Of a DNA stretch of 64,000 nucleotides, positions 23,201 through 32,001 are shown one piece after another. A program made the translations under genes and the position numbers. Position 1 is the stretch's first letter; every line of letters begins with the position of its first letter. Origin of the DNA: Phaeosaccion multiseriatum (lineage: Eukaryota; Ochrophyta, other classes); the NCBI GenBank assembly GCA_965112735.1, contig OZ218953.1, positions 496,001-560,000 of the forward strand, given 5' to 3'. A model generated the notes under the pieces. That model saw only the letters and a list, made by a program, of their open reading frames with translations. It was not told the origin of the DNA and did not search any database.

Positions 23201-25410
23201 CCGCCCACCCGATCTACCTCGTCCCACCCCATCCCCTTCACCCACCGCACTTTCCCACCTACCCACCCACCCACCCACCGCATCGCATCCAGGCTCTGCG
23301 GCGCTCGGCTCAACGCGAGTCAGAATCCCTCCTCCTCGAGGCCGAGAGAGCACGTCAGTCGTACACCCTGCGCACCAAGGCCCTTCGGAGGGAGGAGCTG
23401 CTGCGCTCCTTGCTCGTGCTGCAGAGAGTCATAAGGGGGCATATGGGTCGTCTTCGCTGTGCCCGCCGTCGGCGAGCGAAGGAACAAGTGCGAGGGGCGC
23501 TGAGGAGGGCGCTGGTGTGGCAGAGGGAGCGGAGAGAGAGGGAGCGGAGGAACGGGGCTGCCGTGGTGGTGCAGGCTAGGTGAGGGAGTGAAGAGGGGGG
23601 GGGGGTGAGTCGAGGGAGAAGGTGAATAGAGCGAGGCGAGGGAGACATGAAAAGGCCTCTGCGTGTGTGTGTGTGTGTGGCTTTGTGGCGTTGACTTACT
23701 TAGTGGGTCCCCCTCCCCGGGGCCAGTTCACTTACCCCCCGCCTTCCTGGGCACCTTTTTCATGCCCTTCTCTTTCCCATTTTTATTCTCGAACACTTGT
23801 CATTTCTCTCACCCAATGTGTCTTTCCCTGCACACATACACACACACACGCACGCACACACACACACACACACTCACACGCAGGATGAGGGGCGTGGTGT
23901 GCCGCCTCCGGAGAGCGAGGCAAATCCGTGCCGTGCTGCTCTGCCAGGCTCAGACCCGAGGATGGCAGCAGAGGGCAAGGGTGAGAGGGCCCATGACAGC
24001 CTACCTTGACGCACGCGCCCGCAGCAGAGAGAGGCTGCAGTGCACGGGGCGAATGTTGGTGCACCGGAGGAGGTTCAACAAATGGCGCAAGGCCACAGTG
24101 CTTGTACAGGCCCAGCAGAGAGGTCAAAGGGGCAGGAGGGAGGCACAAGAAAGGAGGGCGGCGGGGCAAAGGATACGTAGAGGGGCGCGTAGGTGCTTGT
24201 TCCAAAGGCGGCGTGGGATGGCAGCTGTGGTGATCGGTGCGCAGGTTCGAGGTCTGTTGCAGCGAAGGAGGATCGAGGTGGCGTTGGCAGGGCACTTGGG
24301 TCGGAGGAGCGAGGCACGCACGCGCCTGCAGGCCTTTGGGAGGGGACGTTGCATGCAGAGGAGAGCTTACGTGCGGCTAAGAAGGGCGGCGCTGGTGGTG
24401 CAGAGCTTGCAGAGGGGGCGCGAGGGGAGAAGGAGGGCGGAGGCCGTGAGGGAGGAGCAGGCGCGGATTCTTGCAGAGCAAGAGGCGGCAGCAGCAGCAG
24501 CAGCAGCCGAGGAGGCGGAAAGAGTGCGGCAAGCAGCTGAGCAGGCGGAGGTGGAGAGGGTGCGTGAGGAAGCGGCGGCGGTGGCTGTACAGAGGGTGCA
24601 ACGCGGTCGGGCGGAGCGCAGTCGGGGTCGGAGGAGAGGGGAAGCGGCGGTCTTGATCCAGGCCGTGGTGAGGGGGCGGACGGGGCGCAGAGCGGCAAGG
24701 GATGCAAAGGAACGGGAAGAGCGTGACGCCAACGAGGTGGCGACTCTTAAAGAGGAGAAGCAGCGCCAGGACGTGGTCCAGGAGGGCGGACAGCAGGGGA
24801 AGTTGGTGATACAGAGGCAGGGGCAGTTGCTGACAGAGGGGCAGGGGCAGAGGCAGGGGCAGGAGGAGGAGGAGGAGAAGAGCAAGGAGCACTCCGCGCC
24901 CCCGCGCATCGAAGTGCCTAAACTCAGACTCCCGCTCAGCGCTGGAGGCGAGAAGCAGGAGGGCGACAAGCAGGAAGGGGTCCAGAAGCAGGAGGAGGGC
25001 GAGATGAAGAATGGGGAGAGCGACTGTCAGCAAGGCTCGGAGCAGGGGGTGGACGTCGGGAAAGGCGAAATGACGACGCCGACACCAGGTAGTGGGCTCA
25101 GCAGCGGCAGCAGCAGCAACAGCAGCACGGAGAGAGGCGCTTCACCGAGGGTTAGCGCGTCTTCGTCTTCTTCTTCTGCGGCTTCTTTGTCTTCATCTTT
25201 CCCATCGCTATCCGAGGATGAGGAGGAGGAGGGCGTGGAGGCTGACGCGTGGACCGATCCCCACAAGCAAGGAGCCTCAGAGTCGGGAGAGGCGCCACAA
25301 GAGGCCGCGAGGAGCGTGAGCGGAGGAGGAGAGGGGCCTCGAGGAGATGGACCGCCAGGAGAAACCCTCCTCCCACACACAGGAGGGGACATCGCAGCAG
25401 CGGCAGAGCA

Positions 25411-25448
<38 letters not shown>

Positions 25449-27367
25449 TGGTGATACAACAGCAGTCATCTGGGCATGATGATGCAAGCGCCCCGCCCGG
25501 GGAAGACGGGTGCTTGCACTCGACACGCGCGGAGGACAAAGTCGAAGGATCGCCCTCCTCGCCAGCCTGTCTTTCTACTGATGGCCAGGAAAGAGAGTTA
25601 CCAACCTCTCTTTCTACTGATGGCCAGGAAAGAGAGTTACCAACCTCTCTTTCTACTGATGGCCAGGAAAGAGAGTTACCAACCTCTCTTTCTACTGATG
25701 GCCAGGAAAGAGAGTTACTAACCTCTCGTTCTGCTGAGGGCCAGAAAGGGGGGTTACCTGCCTCTCTTTCTGCTGAGGGCCAGGAGGAAGCATCCTCATC
25801 ACCTGTCTCTCTCGCGGCTGGTGGCAAGATCGAAGGAGATTCACCAGCCTCTCTCGGTGCTGATAGCAAGATCGAAGGAGAAGGAGCACCCTTCTCACCG
25901 ATGTCTCTCTCAGCGGAGGGGAAGGAAGGAATCGCGGAAGGACCACAGTCTGCACGAGTCGGTCTCGCTGCTCCGGGCAAAGCTGAAGGAGCGCCTCCAT
26001 CCTTGGCCCCTCTCGCTGCTGAGGACAGGGAAGGAGAGTCACTCGTCGCTCGCGCTGCTGAGGGCAGGAAGGAAGAAGCACAAGCTGCATCCGACCATCT
26101 CGCTCCTGAGCACAAGGAAGGAGCAGAGCCATCAGCCATGCATCTCGCTCCTGAGCACAAGGAAGGAGCAGAGCCATCAGCAGTGCGTCTCACTGCTACA
26201 CCCGCCGCCTCCGGAGCCCTAGCAGGGGCCGAGGTGGGAGGACAAGTGACAGCCACGCAAGAGTCGGCTGCTGATGCGTTCACTGCCGAGACGGTGGAGG
26301 AAGCGGAAGAATGGACAACTCAGGTGCGAGGAGGAGAGGAGGGGATTCGTCCGGTGGATTCCTTCCGAGGGGAGGGAGTGGGGTTGAGTCAGGTGGGGGC
26401 ATCTCGAGAGGTGGGAGAGGAGGCGGGGGAGGGTAGTGGGAAGAGGGAGGAGGGCAAGAGAGGGTACCTCCGAAAGGACGAGGGTCAGAAGGATGGGACC
26501 AGTGCCGCGGTGGGAGGCGGGGAAGGAGAAGGAGGGAGGAGGCGCGAAGGGGCACAGGCCACCACTGGCAGTAGCGACGAGGAGAGAGAGATTTGGACGG
26601 CGAGCGAGAGAGAGAGAGGGAGTGATGAGCGACCACTTCAAAGCGGAGGGAACAAGGCGCGCGCGCAAGAGGAAGAAGGGGGTAGGAGCACGGGCAGGAG
26701 TGGGGGCAGTACGAGTGCTAGTGCTAGTGTCAGAGCTGCAGTCGACTCTCTGCATACTAGTCCGGGGGGAGAGAGCGCTCCCGTATATGTGCCCATGTTG
26801 TTGTCTGAGCGTCGCCAAGAGGGAGAATTGACGAAGCAAGCGGAGGAGGGAGAAGAGACGAAGCAGGCGGAGGAGGCAAAGAAGGAGAAGAAGGAGGAGG
26901 ACGAGCTGAAGGAGGAGGAGGTGCAACCTGCTCCGACTGCGGACTCCCCTACAGAAGAGGTTTCAGCCACAGCTTCTTCGAGCGCGGCCGCCGGAATGGA
27001 CGAGAATGATGGTGGTGGCGGTGGTGGAGGAGGCGAAGGAGGAGGAGTGGTAGGAGACACGCTGAAGGAGGAGGGAGAGGAGACGGTAGAGCAGGGGGCA
27101 GAGCAGAAAGAGGAGGAGGAGGAGGAGGAGGACTTGTCCAAGTCAAAGGTGCCTCTCTCGACCGCCGCTGTTGCTGCTGCTGCATCGACCCCGCCCCCCT
27201 CGTCGCCGTCGTCGGAGTCGGAGTCGGAATCGGAGTCAGATACGGATTCGGAAGCTTCAGCGGGTCCGGGGGGGGCAGCGGTGGACTCGGCTTGGAGTGG
27301 AAAGGTCGTCGCCAAGGGCCAGGGCAGGGGCAGGGACAGGGGCAAGGTGAAGGCGGGGACATCATGA
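14592..27367 (+). CDS. Giant C2-like / EF-hand / IQ-motif protein (11 exons, about 3,386 aa)
   Basis: Eleven exons join in phase with GT-AG introns: 14592-15338, 15444-17602, 17907-18706, 18829-20825, 21422-21643, 21921-22003, 22190-22280, 22482-22654, 22967-23084, 23293-23579, 23884-27367. Residues 1-1500 hold several C2-like beta-rich segments (MSVTVVDAVGLPQARG near 45; LRKLRRGVRVTLPHVSFKVV near 255; VKALVGVRYIPHSCGSLELR near 1180). Two canonical EF-hand loops follow at about 1531 (DRDGSGAIALPE) and 1624 (DTDRDGLVSWEE), then coiled-coil segments (about 1690-2150). About ten IQ-type motifs occupy 2165-2500 (for example VVQARMRGVVCRLRRAR, formed across a splice junction). The last 900 residues are acidic and repetitive. 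Calcium/calmodulin-linked cytoskeletal or membrane scaffolding is likely from the domain set, and a ciliary or centriolar role is possible. No known family has been matched. The last exon may continue (see 27347-28651). Confidence 0.75.
20877..21398. repeat. (CCCT)n microsatellite filling an intron
   Basis: About 500 bp of CCCT tetranucleotides, with a few CCGT variants at the left edge. It makes up nearly all of the intron 20826-21421 of the giant C2/EF/IQ gene and supplies an extreme polypyrimidine tract before the acceptor CCCCCCTCAG at 21421. Confidence 0.95.
22252..22280 (+). repeat. Dispersed motif CAGTTGGTGATACAG (representative exonic copy)
   Basis: ACAGCAGTTGGTGATACAGC in exon 7 of the giant gene, read as QQLVIQQQ. 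The same core occurs on the plus strand at about 5018, 10461, 19242, 24801, 25443, 32750, 33219, 34942, 38689, 44784 and 47049. On the minus strand it occurs at about 18781, 35840, 49612, 49631 and 63628. Several are one- or two-base variants (GTGGTACAG, GTGATTCAG, GTGATGCGG). Confidence 0.9.
22655..22840. repeat. (GTGTGC)-type microsatellite in an intron
   Basis: An imperfect GT/GC/GTAT repeat begins directly at the 5' splice site of the intron 22655-22966, so the donor is the first repeat unit. Confidence 0.85.
25569..25735 (+). repeat. 39-bp tandem repeat inside coding sequence
   Basis: Four nearly identical 39-bp units (CTCTCTTTCTACTGATGGCC…) encode the 13-residue unit SLSTDGQERELPT in the acidic tail of the giant protein. 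More diverged units (SAEGQ…, GADSKIEG…, APEHKEGAEPSA…) continue to about 26200. Confidence 0.9.
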
Positions 27368-27726
27368 CGACAGCAGTGCCCCTCCACGGTGTTGCAGAGG
27401 GAAGTGATAGTCACGGCAGGAGCGCTAGCAGCAGGGCTAGCAGCGGGGCTAGCAACAGTGCTAGCAGCAGCAGCAGAAGCAGCAGCAGCGAGGGGCGAGA
27501 GCACCAGGGGATGGCACCAGAGGGCGGCGAGGAGGCCCTTGGTGGGGGGGAGATGGATGTGAGCTCGGTGTCGGGGCTGCTCGCTGCGAAGGCAGCGGAC
27601 GGGGCTGAGAAGGCAGTAGATGGGAAGGTGTCGTCGTTGGTGGTGGCAGGGGTGGCAAAGGGAGTCGCGTCTGCGGGTGACGAGAAGGAGGAGGTAGTGA
27701 TGGAGGTTCATGAGAAACAGGAGGAG

Positions 27727-27771
<45 letters not shown>

Positions 27772-28651
27772 GAGGAGGAGGAGGAGGAGGAGGAGGAGGA
27801 GGAGGTGTTTAGTGGGGTGCAGGCGAAGTGGTGGCAGCGAGGGGGCAACAGGCAAGGGAAGAGCAAGGCCAAGGCCAAGAGCAAGGCCACCAAGGGTAAG
27901 GGTAAGGGTAAGGGCAAGGGCAAGTGGAACGGCAGGAGAAGCAAGGGCCAGCGTGATGCGGACAAGGGGGTGGCGCAGCGGGAAGGCGATATGCGCAAGT
28001 CGCAAGAGGGGGAGCAGTACGCGCTGAAGGCCGAGGGTTCGATGCCTACCTGTGAAAAAGAAGACGAAGAGCAGGCGGTCGAGGAGGAGCTAGCGCAGGC
28101 CTCTGATCCTTTGACTCAAGAAGCTCAGGCGTCCCTGTCTCCGCTCCCTCGTCAGGAAGCGACTGAGAAGGCTAAGGCATGGGCATCCTCTGAGAAGGAT
28201 GAGGGCGAGGGCGAGGGGGAGGGCAAGGAGGAGGAGGAGGAGGAGGGGGGGGGGGCGGCGGGTGACTGGGGACTCCAAGGAGGAAGCGGAAGGGGATGAG
28301 CACTACGTCAGTAGTAGTAGTAGCAGCAGTAGCGGTGGCAGTGGCAGTAGTAGCGGCAACGACAGTACAGCCAGTAGGGAGAAGAGGACAAGGAAAAAGA
28401 AACGACGGACAGAGTCGAGGATAAGAATGGATGAAGACGAGGAGGAGGAGGTAGCGGAGAGTGAGGGTACGATGGCGGCTGTCACCAGCGGCCGCGCTAG
28501 GAAGGTCCGTAGCAGTGGTGTACGGGGAGGGGGTGCAACCTCGAGATTCACCATTTGGGGGGGAGGGGGGATGAAGAAGACAGGCCAGAGTCTGCTCCCC
28601 CCCAAGGGTGTCGAGTATTCGGCGATCCCCCCTCTTGCAGCAGAAGAGTAA
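27368..28651 (+). other. Possible C-terminal continuation of the giant gene
   Basis: Downstream of the TGA at 27365-27367 two further frames have the same composition as the acidic tail: 27292-28299 (Ser/Ala/Glu/Gln-rich with a KGKGKGKGK run) and 28199-28651 (ending EYSAIPPLAAEE). The first could be reached by a 53-nt intron (donor GTGAAG at 27347, acceptor CAGAG ending 27399), shorter than any other in the gene. The two frames would join if the G run at about 28247-28256 were off by one base. So this may be coding sequence obscured by an indel. Confidence 0.35.
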
Positions 28652-28865
28652 TGATGTCGCCCCTCTGCTTTTCCATAGCTGAGTACAGGGCAATAGTTCC
28701 TGCCTCATCGAGGGGCTCGTCCAAGCATGCCTTCCTCCCTCCGTTTGTATCTTTTACCCTCTCTCTCCTTCAGGCGAGAGGGAGGGAGGGAGGATGGATG
28801 TGGAATTTGGAGCGAGTTTTCCGGGGCAAATCAGGGGATTCCGTGTTGTTTTCACGCCTCCGCTG

Positions 28866-28982
28866 CGAGAACCATTTTGGCCTGCGCTCTTTACGAGCAC
28901 AAAGAGTTTTTCGAGAGTTAGTTACAGTCGAAAAACGAAAAACTCTTTGTGCTCGTACAGGGCGCAGACTAAAATGCCCTCG
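28866..28982. repeat. Foldback inverted repeat (hairpin) of about 115 bp
   Basis: A perfect 21-bp inverted pair (28893-28913 and 28936-28956; arm ACGAGCACAAAGAGTTTTTC plus G) is separated by 22 nt. Beyond the core the arms continue with mismatches out to about 28866 and 28982 (CGAGAACCATTTTGGCCTGC opposite the complement of CTGCGCCCT-type sequence). It would fold into one long hairpin as RNA or DNA. Confidence 0.85.
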
Positions 28983-29188
28983 CAAGGCGGCTGATGGGCT
29001 TAAAGGACTGAAACCAATGTGAAATGCACACATACATGTAGTTTGAGTATACAGTACGTGGCTAGCTACTGCAGTTTCGCGGTAGGCTCAGGGTGGCCCC
29101 CTGAAGCCGGCCGATTTTCCCTTCCCTCTCTCTCTTCTAAACACTCGATTTGCGTAAGAATCGCCCAAATCATTTGGAAGAACGCCGC

Positions 29189-29189
<1 letters not shown>

Positions 29190-29230
<41 letters not shown>
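29190..29230. repeat. (TA)n microsatellite
   Basis: About 19 TA dinucleotides, the only AT-rich simple repeat in an otherwise GC-rich window. Confidence 0.95.
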
Positions 29231-29236
<6 letters not shown>

Positions 29237-29569
29237 CTCTTCGTGTAGCTCTTTGAATTCCTTCCGACACACATACTCTCTCGTCTTTCGACACTTCCTT
29301 CCTTTCCTAGTTTCAGTAATTTTATAAAGCTTGGTCCCCCTCTTCTTTATTTTTGCTTTACCCGAACGATAGAGTGACCAAAAGGAAGTCACCCCGGGGT
29401 TTTAAAGAACTTTGCAGCAGGAGAGGAGAGAAATTGAGAGAAATGTAAAAGGGGGAGGAGGTTCGAGGTGTTAAAGTCGTGAAGGAGCGTTGCAGCAGCC
29501 AGGGGAGAGAGAGAGCAAAGCTCAGCTGTGTTTTGGTGCGCACCGGCCGCGGATATAAGCAGCCAAGAC

Positions 29570-30577
29570 ATGAAGCCGGAAGGGAAGGAGGTGAAGAGGG
29601 CGATCAAAGAAACAGAGCGGAGGCTCTTTGCCGCCGGTAGGACGTTGACGAAGCAGCAGAAGCGTTGGCCTGTAAGGCCCTGGGTTTTCAGGATCCAAGT
29701 GTGGCCGCTTTCTCATGACTGTTACGCTTTTGTTGGCTGTGCTTGCGGCGCCTTCCTGATGGGGCTGGCCGGAGGACCTCGACGACGGCATATTAATTAT
29801 CTGCTGCTCACGGGGGGAATCACGATTGTACTCTTCACCCTTGCAGTATTTCTTCGATTGGCGCTCCAAAGGGTTTCGATTGGCCAGCAGCCGGTGCAGC
29901 AGCAACATGAGGGAGTGGTGGGGGGAGGGGCAGGAGGAGAGGCTGAGGAGGGGGAGACGGAGCTACTCAGTGCAAAGCAAGAAGAAGAAGAAGAAGAAGA
30001 AGAAGAGCAAGGAGGAGGAGGAGGAGGAGAACAAGGAGGAGGAGGAGCAGGAGGAGGAGGAGGAGGAGGAGGAGGAGGAGGAGGAGGAGGAGGAGGAGGA
30101 GGAGGAGGAGGAGGAGGAGGAGGAGGAGGAGGAGGAGGAGGAGGAGGAGGAGGAGGAGGAGGAGGAGGAGGAGGAGGAGGAGGAGGAGGAGGAGGAGGAG
30201 GAGGAGGAGGAGGAGGAGGAGGAGGAGAAGGGGATTCGCCCCCTGGCCTGTTTGACGCTGTGGAGGCCTCGAGGCGCCTTAGGGCCCTTCTCCAGGACAC
30301 CAAAAGGGAGCTGCATCACCATCAGCGTGGTCGCTTCCTAGATGCGGAATTATCAACACTCGCCGCCGAACTGCGCTCCGCTGAGTTCAAGTTGGAGAAA
30401 ATGGTGAAGGGCGTCGAGCGGCAGCTGCAGGAGAGGGAGAAGGCGGCACAGAAGGAGGTCGATGTAATTACACTCCCTGCCGGTAACACTTTCCGCCCGA
30501 GGGGCCAGGTCGGCGCTTCGCTTTTTGCTTGTTTCATTGTGGCCTGTTATGTTTTCTTCATGTGCATGATATGTTGA
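29570..30577 (+). CDS. Multi-pass membrane protein with poly-Gly run and C-terminal anchor
   Basis: A single-exon ORF of 335 aa from the first in-frame ATG (29570). Basic N-terminus (KPEGKEVKRAIKETERR), then two hydrophobic segments: CYAFVGCACGAFLMGLAG (about 47-64) and YLLLTGGITIVLFTLAVFLR (about 75-94). A (GGA)n tract at 30006-30232 encodes Glu runs and then about 70 glycines. It is followed by a helical, charged domain (about 225-300, heptad-like: LRALLQDTKRELHHHQRG and LRSAEFKLEKMVKGVERQLQ). The end is a hydrophobic tail VGASLFACFIVACYVFFMCM at the extreme C-terminus, resembling a tail anchor. The family is not recognised. Both sides of the triplet expansion look protein-like and stay in one frame, which supports a real gene. 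Confidence 0.6.
   Translation: MKPEGKEVKRAIKETERRLFAAGRTLTKQQKRWPVRPWVFRIQVWPLSHDCYAFVGCACGAFLMGLAGGPRRRHINYLLLTGGITIVLFTLAVFLRLALQRVSIGQQPVQQQHEGVVGGGAGGEAEEGETELLSAKQEEEEEEEEEQGGGGGGEQGGGGAGGGGGGGGGGGGGGGGGGGGGGGGGGGGGGGGGGGGGGGGGGGGGGGGGGGGGGGGGGGEGDSPPGLFDAVEASRRLRALLQDTKRELHHHQRGRFLDAELSTLAAELRSAEFKLEKMVKGVERQLQEREKAAQKEVDVITLPAGNTFRPRGQVGASLFACFIVACYVFFMCMIC
30006..30232. repeat. (GGA)n microsatellite within the membrane-protein ORF
   Basis: An almost pure GGA/GAG tract of about 225 bp, read as poly-Gly in the ORF frame. Length variation by whole triplets would keep the frame. Confidence 0.95.
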
Positions 30578-30767
30578 GAAGGAGAATGGAACACAGAGGA
30601 GTGCAGAGAAGATGCTTCGGGGATGGACATTAGTCATTGGACTCGTCCATCTCTGTCCATTTCCCGTGGCCCAACAAGTAGTGATGGGGAAGTGATCTAG
30701 AGGCCGGGGGATCGTTGTGAAAGAGTTGGGATATTTTGTAGATGCTTTTTCATGTACTTCGAACTAG

Positions 30768-30914
30768 TCGACCCCTCACGTGCGATCTGCTATCTGCTAC
30801 CGCCGGTGCCAGCCGGCGCGCATGCTATCTGCTATCGCCAGCGTCAGCCGGCGCGCTATCTGGGGAGGGCCCGATAGCATGCCGAGAATGTGGTCGATAG
30901 CACGTCAGGGGTCG
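30768..30914. mobile_element. MITE-like palindromic element, copy 1
   Basis: Begins TCGACCCCTCACGTGCGAT and ends with the near-exact complement (ATAGCACGTCAGGGGTCGA), giving terminal inverted repeats of about 19 bp. The inside contains repeated GCTATCTGCTATC and GCCGGCGC units. Copy 2 (31477-31600) lies in the opposite orientation and shares a perfect end of about 33 bp. No transposase is seen, so it would be non-autonomous. Confidence 0.65.
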
Positions 30915-31476
30915 ATAGTAGCTAGGGAGAAAAGGGAGAAAGGGAAATTGTAAACAAGTGCACATAAAGCCCGTCTCGACTGCTCGGCGGCCAGTCAGAC
31001 TCTGCAATTCTAGTATAACCTTCTTTACTGCTTGGCTGCATGTACATTGGCTGGCCAACGCTCAGGTTCAGAGATTAAGTGGCACAGTTCCCGCCAACTG
31101 AGGAAGGGCAAGGGGTTCCGCTCTGGGGTGACGCAGAAGGTGGTTTGAGCATGGGTTGCTCCTCGTCGGGACACCCCTAGAGCGAGAGCAGGCCTGCCGC
31201 TCGTGGGTAGGCAGCTGACGGCACCAGTCCAATAAGCTGGTCAACAACCGCCCGACGTAGAACACAGTCTTCCAATCTCCCTTTGAGTTGGTAACATCGG
31301 TAGCTACCTCCCTCTCCTCTCCATGTCTTCCGTCCGGGCAGGAGCAGGGGTGGCCGTTTGCATGCACCCACTGCTTCATCGTTTGACTGCCGACACGAGA
31401 GACATGCCATCGTAAGGAAATCGTTCTTGAACTTCACGGCGCGCGGCCCGCCTCTCGGTTCGACTCGGTCACCTCG

Positions 31477-31600
31477 TCGACCCCTGACGTGCTATCGACC
31501 ACATTCTCGATTAGAATGCACGCCGGCTGGCGCCGGCGATATAGCAGATAGCATGCCGGCTGGCGCCGGCCGATATAAGACGATAGCAGGAGGAGCGAGC
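31477..31600. mobile_element. MITE-like palindromic element, copy 2 (inverted, one end degraded)
   Basis: Starts TCGACCCCTGACGTGCTATC and continues to CATTCTCG at 31509, exactly complementary to 30882-30914. It then has two GCCGGCTGGCGCCGGC units with AGCAGATAGCAT. The right terminal repeat is missing or diverged. Confidence 0.6.
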
Positions 31601-31643
31601 AAAGAATAACTTTATTGACTTAATAGGAATCACCTAAGAATAT

Positions 31644-31688
<45 letters not shown>

Positions 31689-31691
31689 TGT
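31644..31691. repeat. (GT)n microsatellite
   Basis: About 22 GT dinucleotides. Confidence 0.95.
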
Positions 31692-32001
31692 GCCCGTATC
31701 TCTGTGTCTCCGGGGCCCTTGAGGGGCCGGTTACTCCCCCTCTTAGGCGGGGAGGGGGATTGCGGGACCAGCTCCGCGCCCGTGCGGGAGACTACGTGCT
31801 CGGCGAGTGCGTGTAGGAGCGATTGTGCCTGTGCGCGAGTCCTATAGAGAGAGGGGGGGGGGGGCACTTTATTGACTTAATAGGGGGGGGGGGTCACAGC
31901 TGTCTCCGGTAAATCACCAACTCGACATTCAAATCTCTGCCCCAGCAGAGCAGAGGGGTAGGGCGCTACTGCCGCCTGATCCCCCACAAAGACGCTTACT
32001 C

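Larger units (their letters stand above)
28652..29569. other. Intergenic region with foldback and (TA)n
   Basis: No gene. It contains the foldback repeat at 28866-28982 and a TA dinucleotide run at about 29190-29230. A GGATATAAGCAG TATA-like sequence at 29550-29561 lies too close to the ATG at 29570 to be judged a promoter. Confidence 0.5.
30578..32001. other. Intergenic region carrying MITE-like copies
   Basis: No supported gene. It holds two copies of a GATAGC-rich palindromic element (30768-30914 and 31477-31600) and a (GT)n run at 31644-31691. Between the copies a minus-strand ORF (31068-31379) begins KQWVHANGHPC, a peptide that recurs at about 41340-41375. Similar G-run motifs (TTATTGACTTAATAGG) occur at 31611-31627 and 31870-31884. 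Confidence 0.5.

Noticed and set aside
31450-31475. GGTTCGACTC resembles a tRNA T-loop
   Set aside because: No acceptor or anticodon stems pair upstream. The sequence borders the MITE-like copy.
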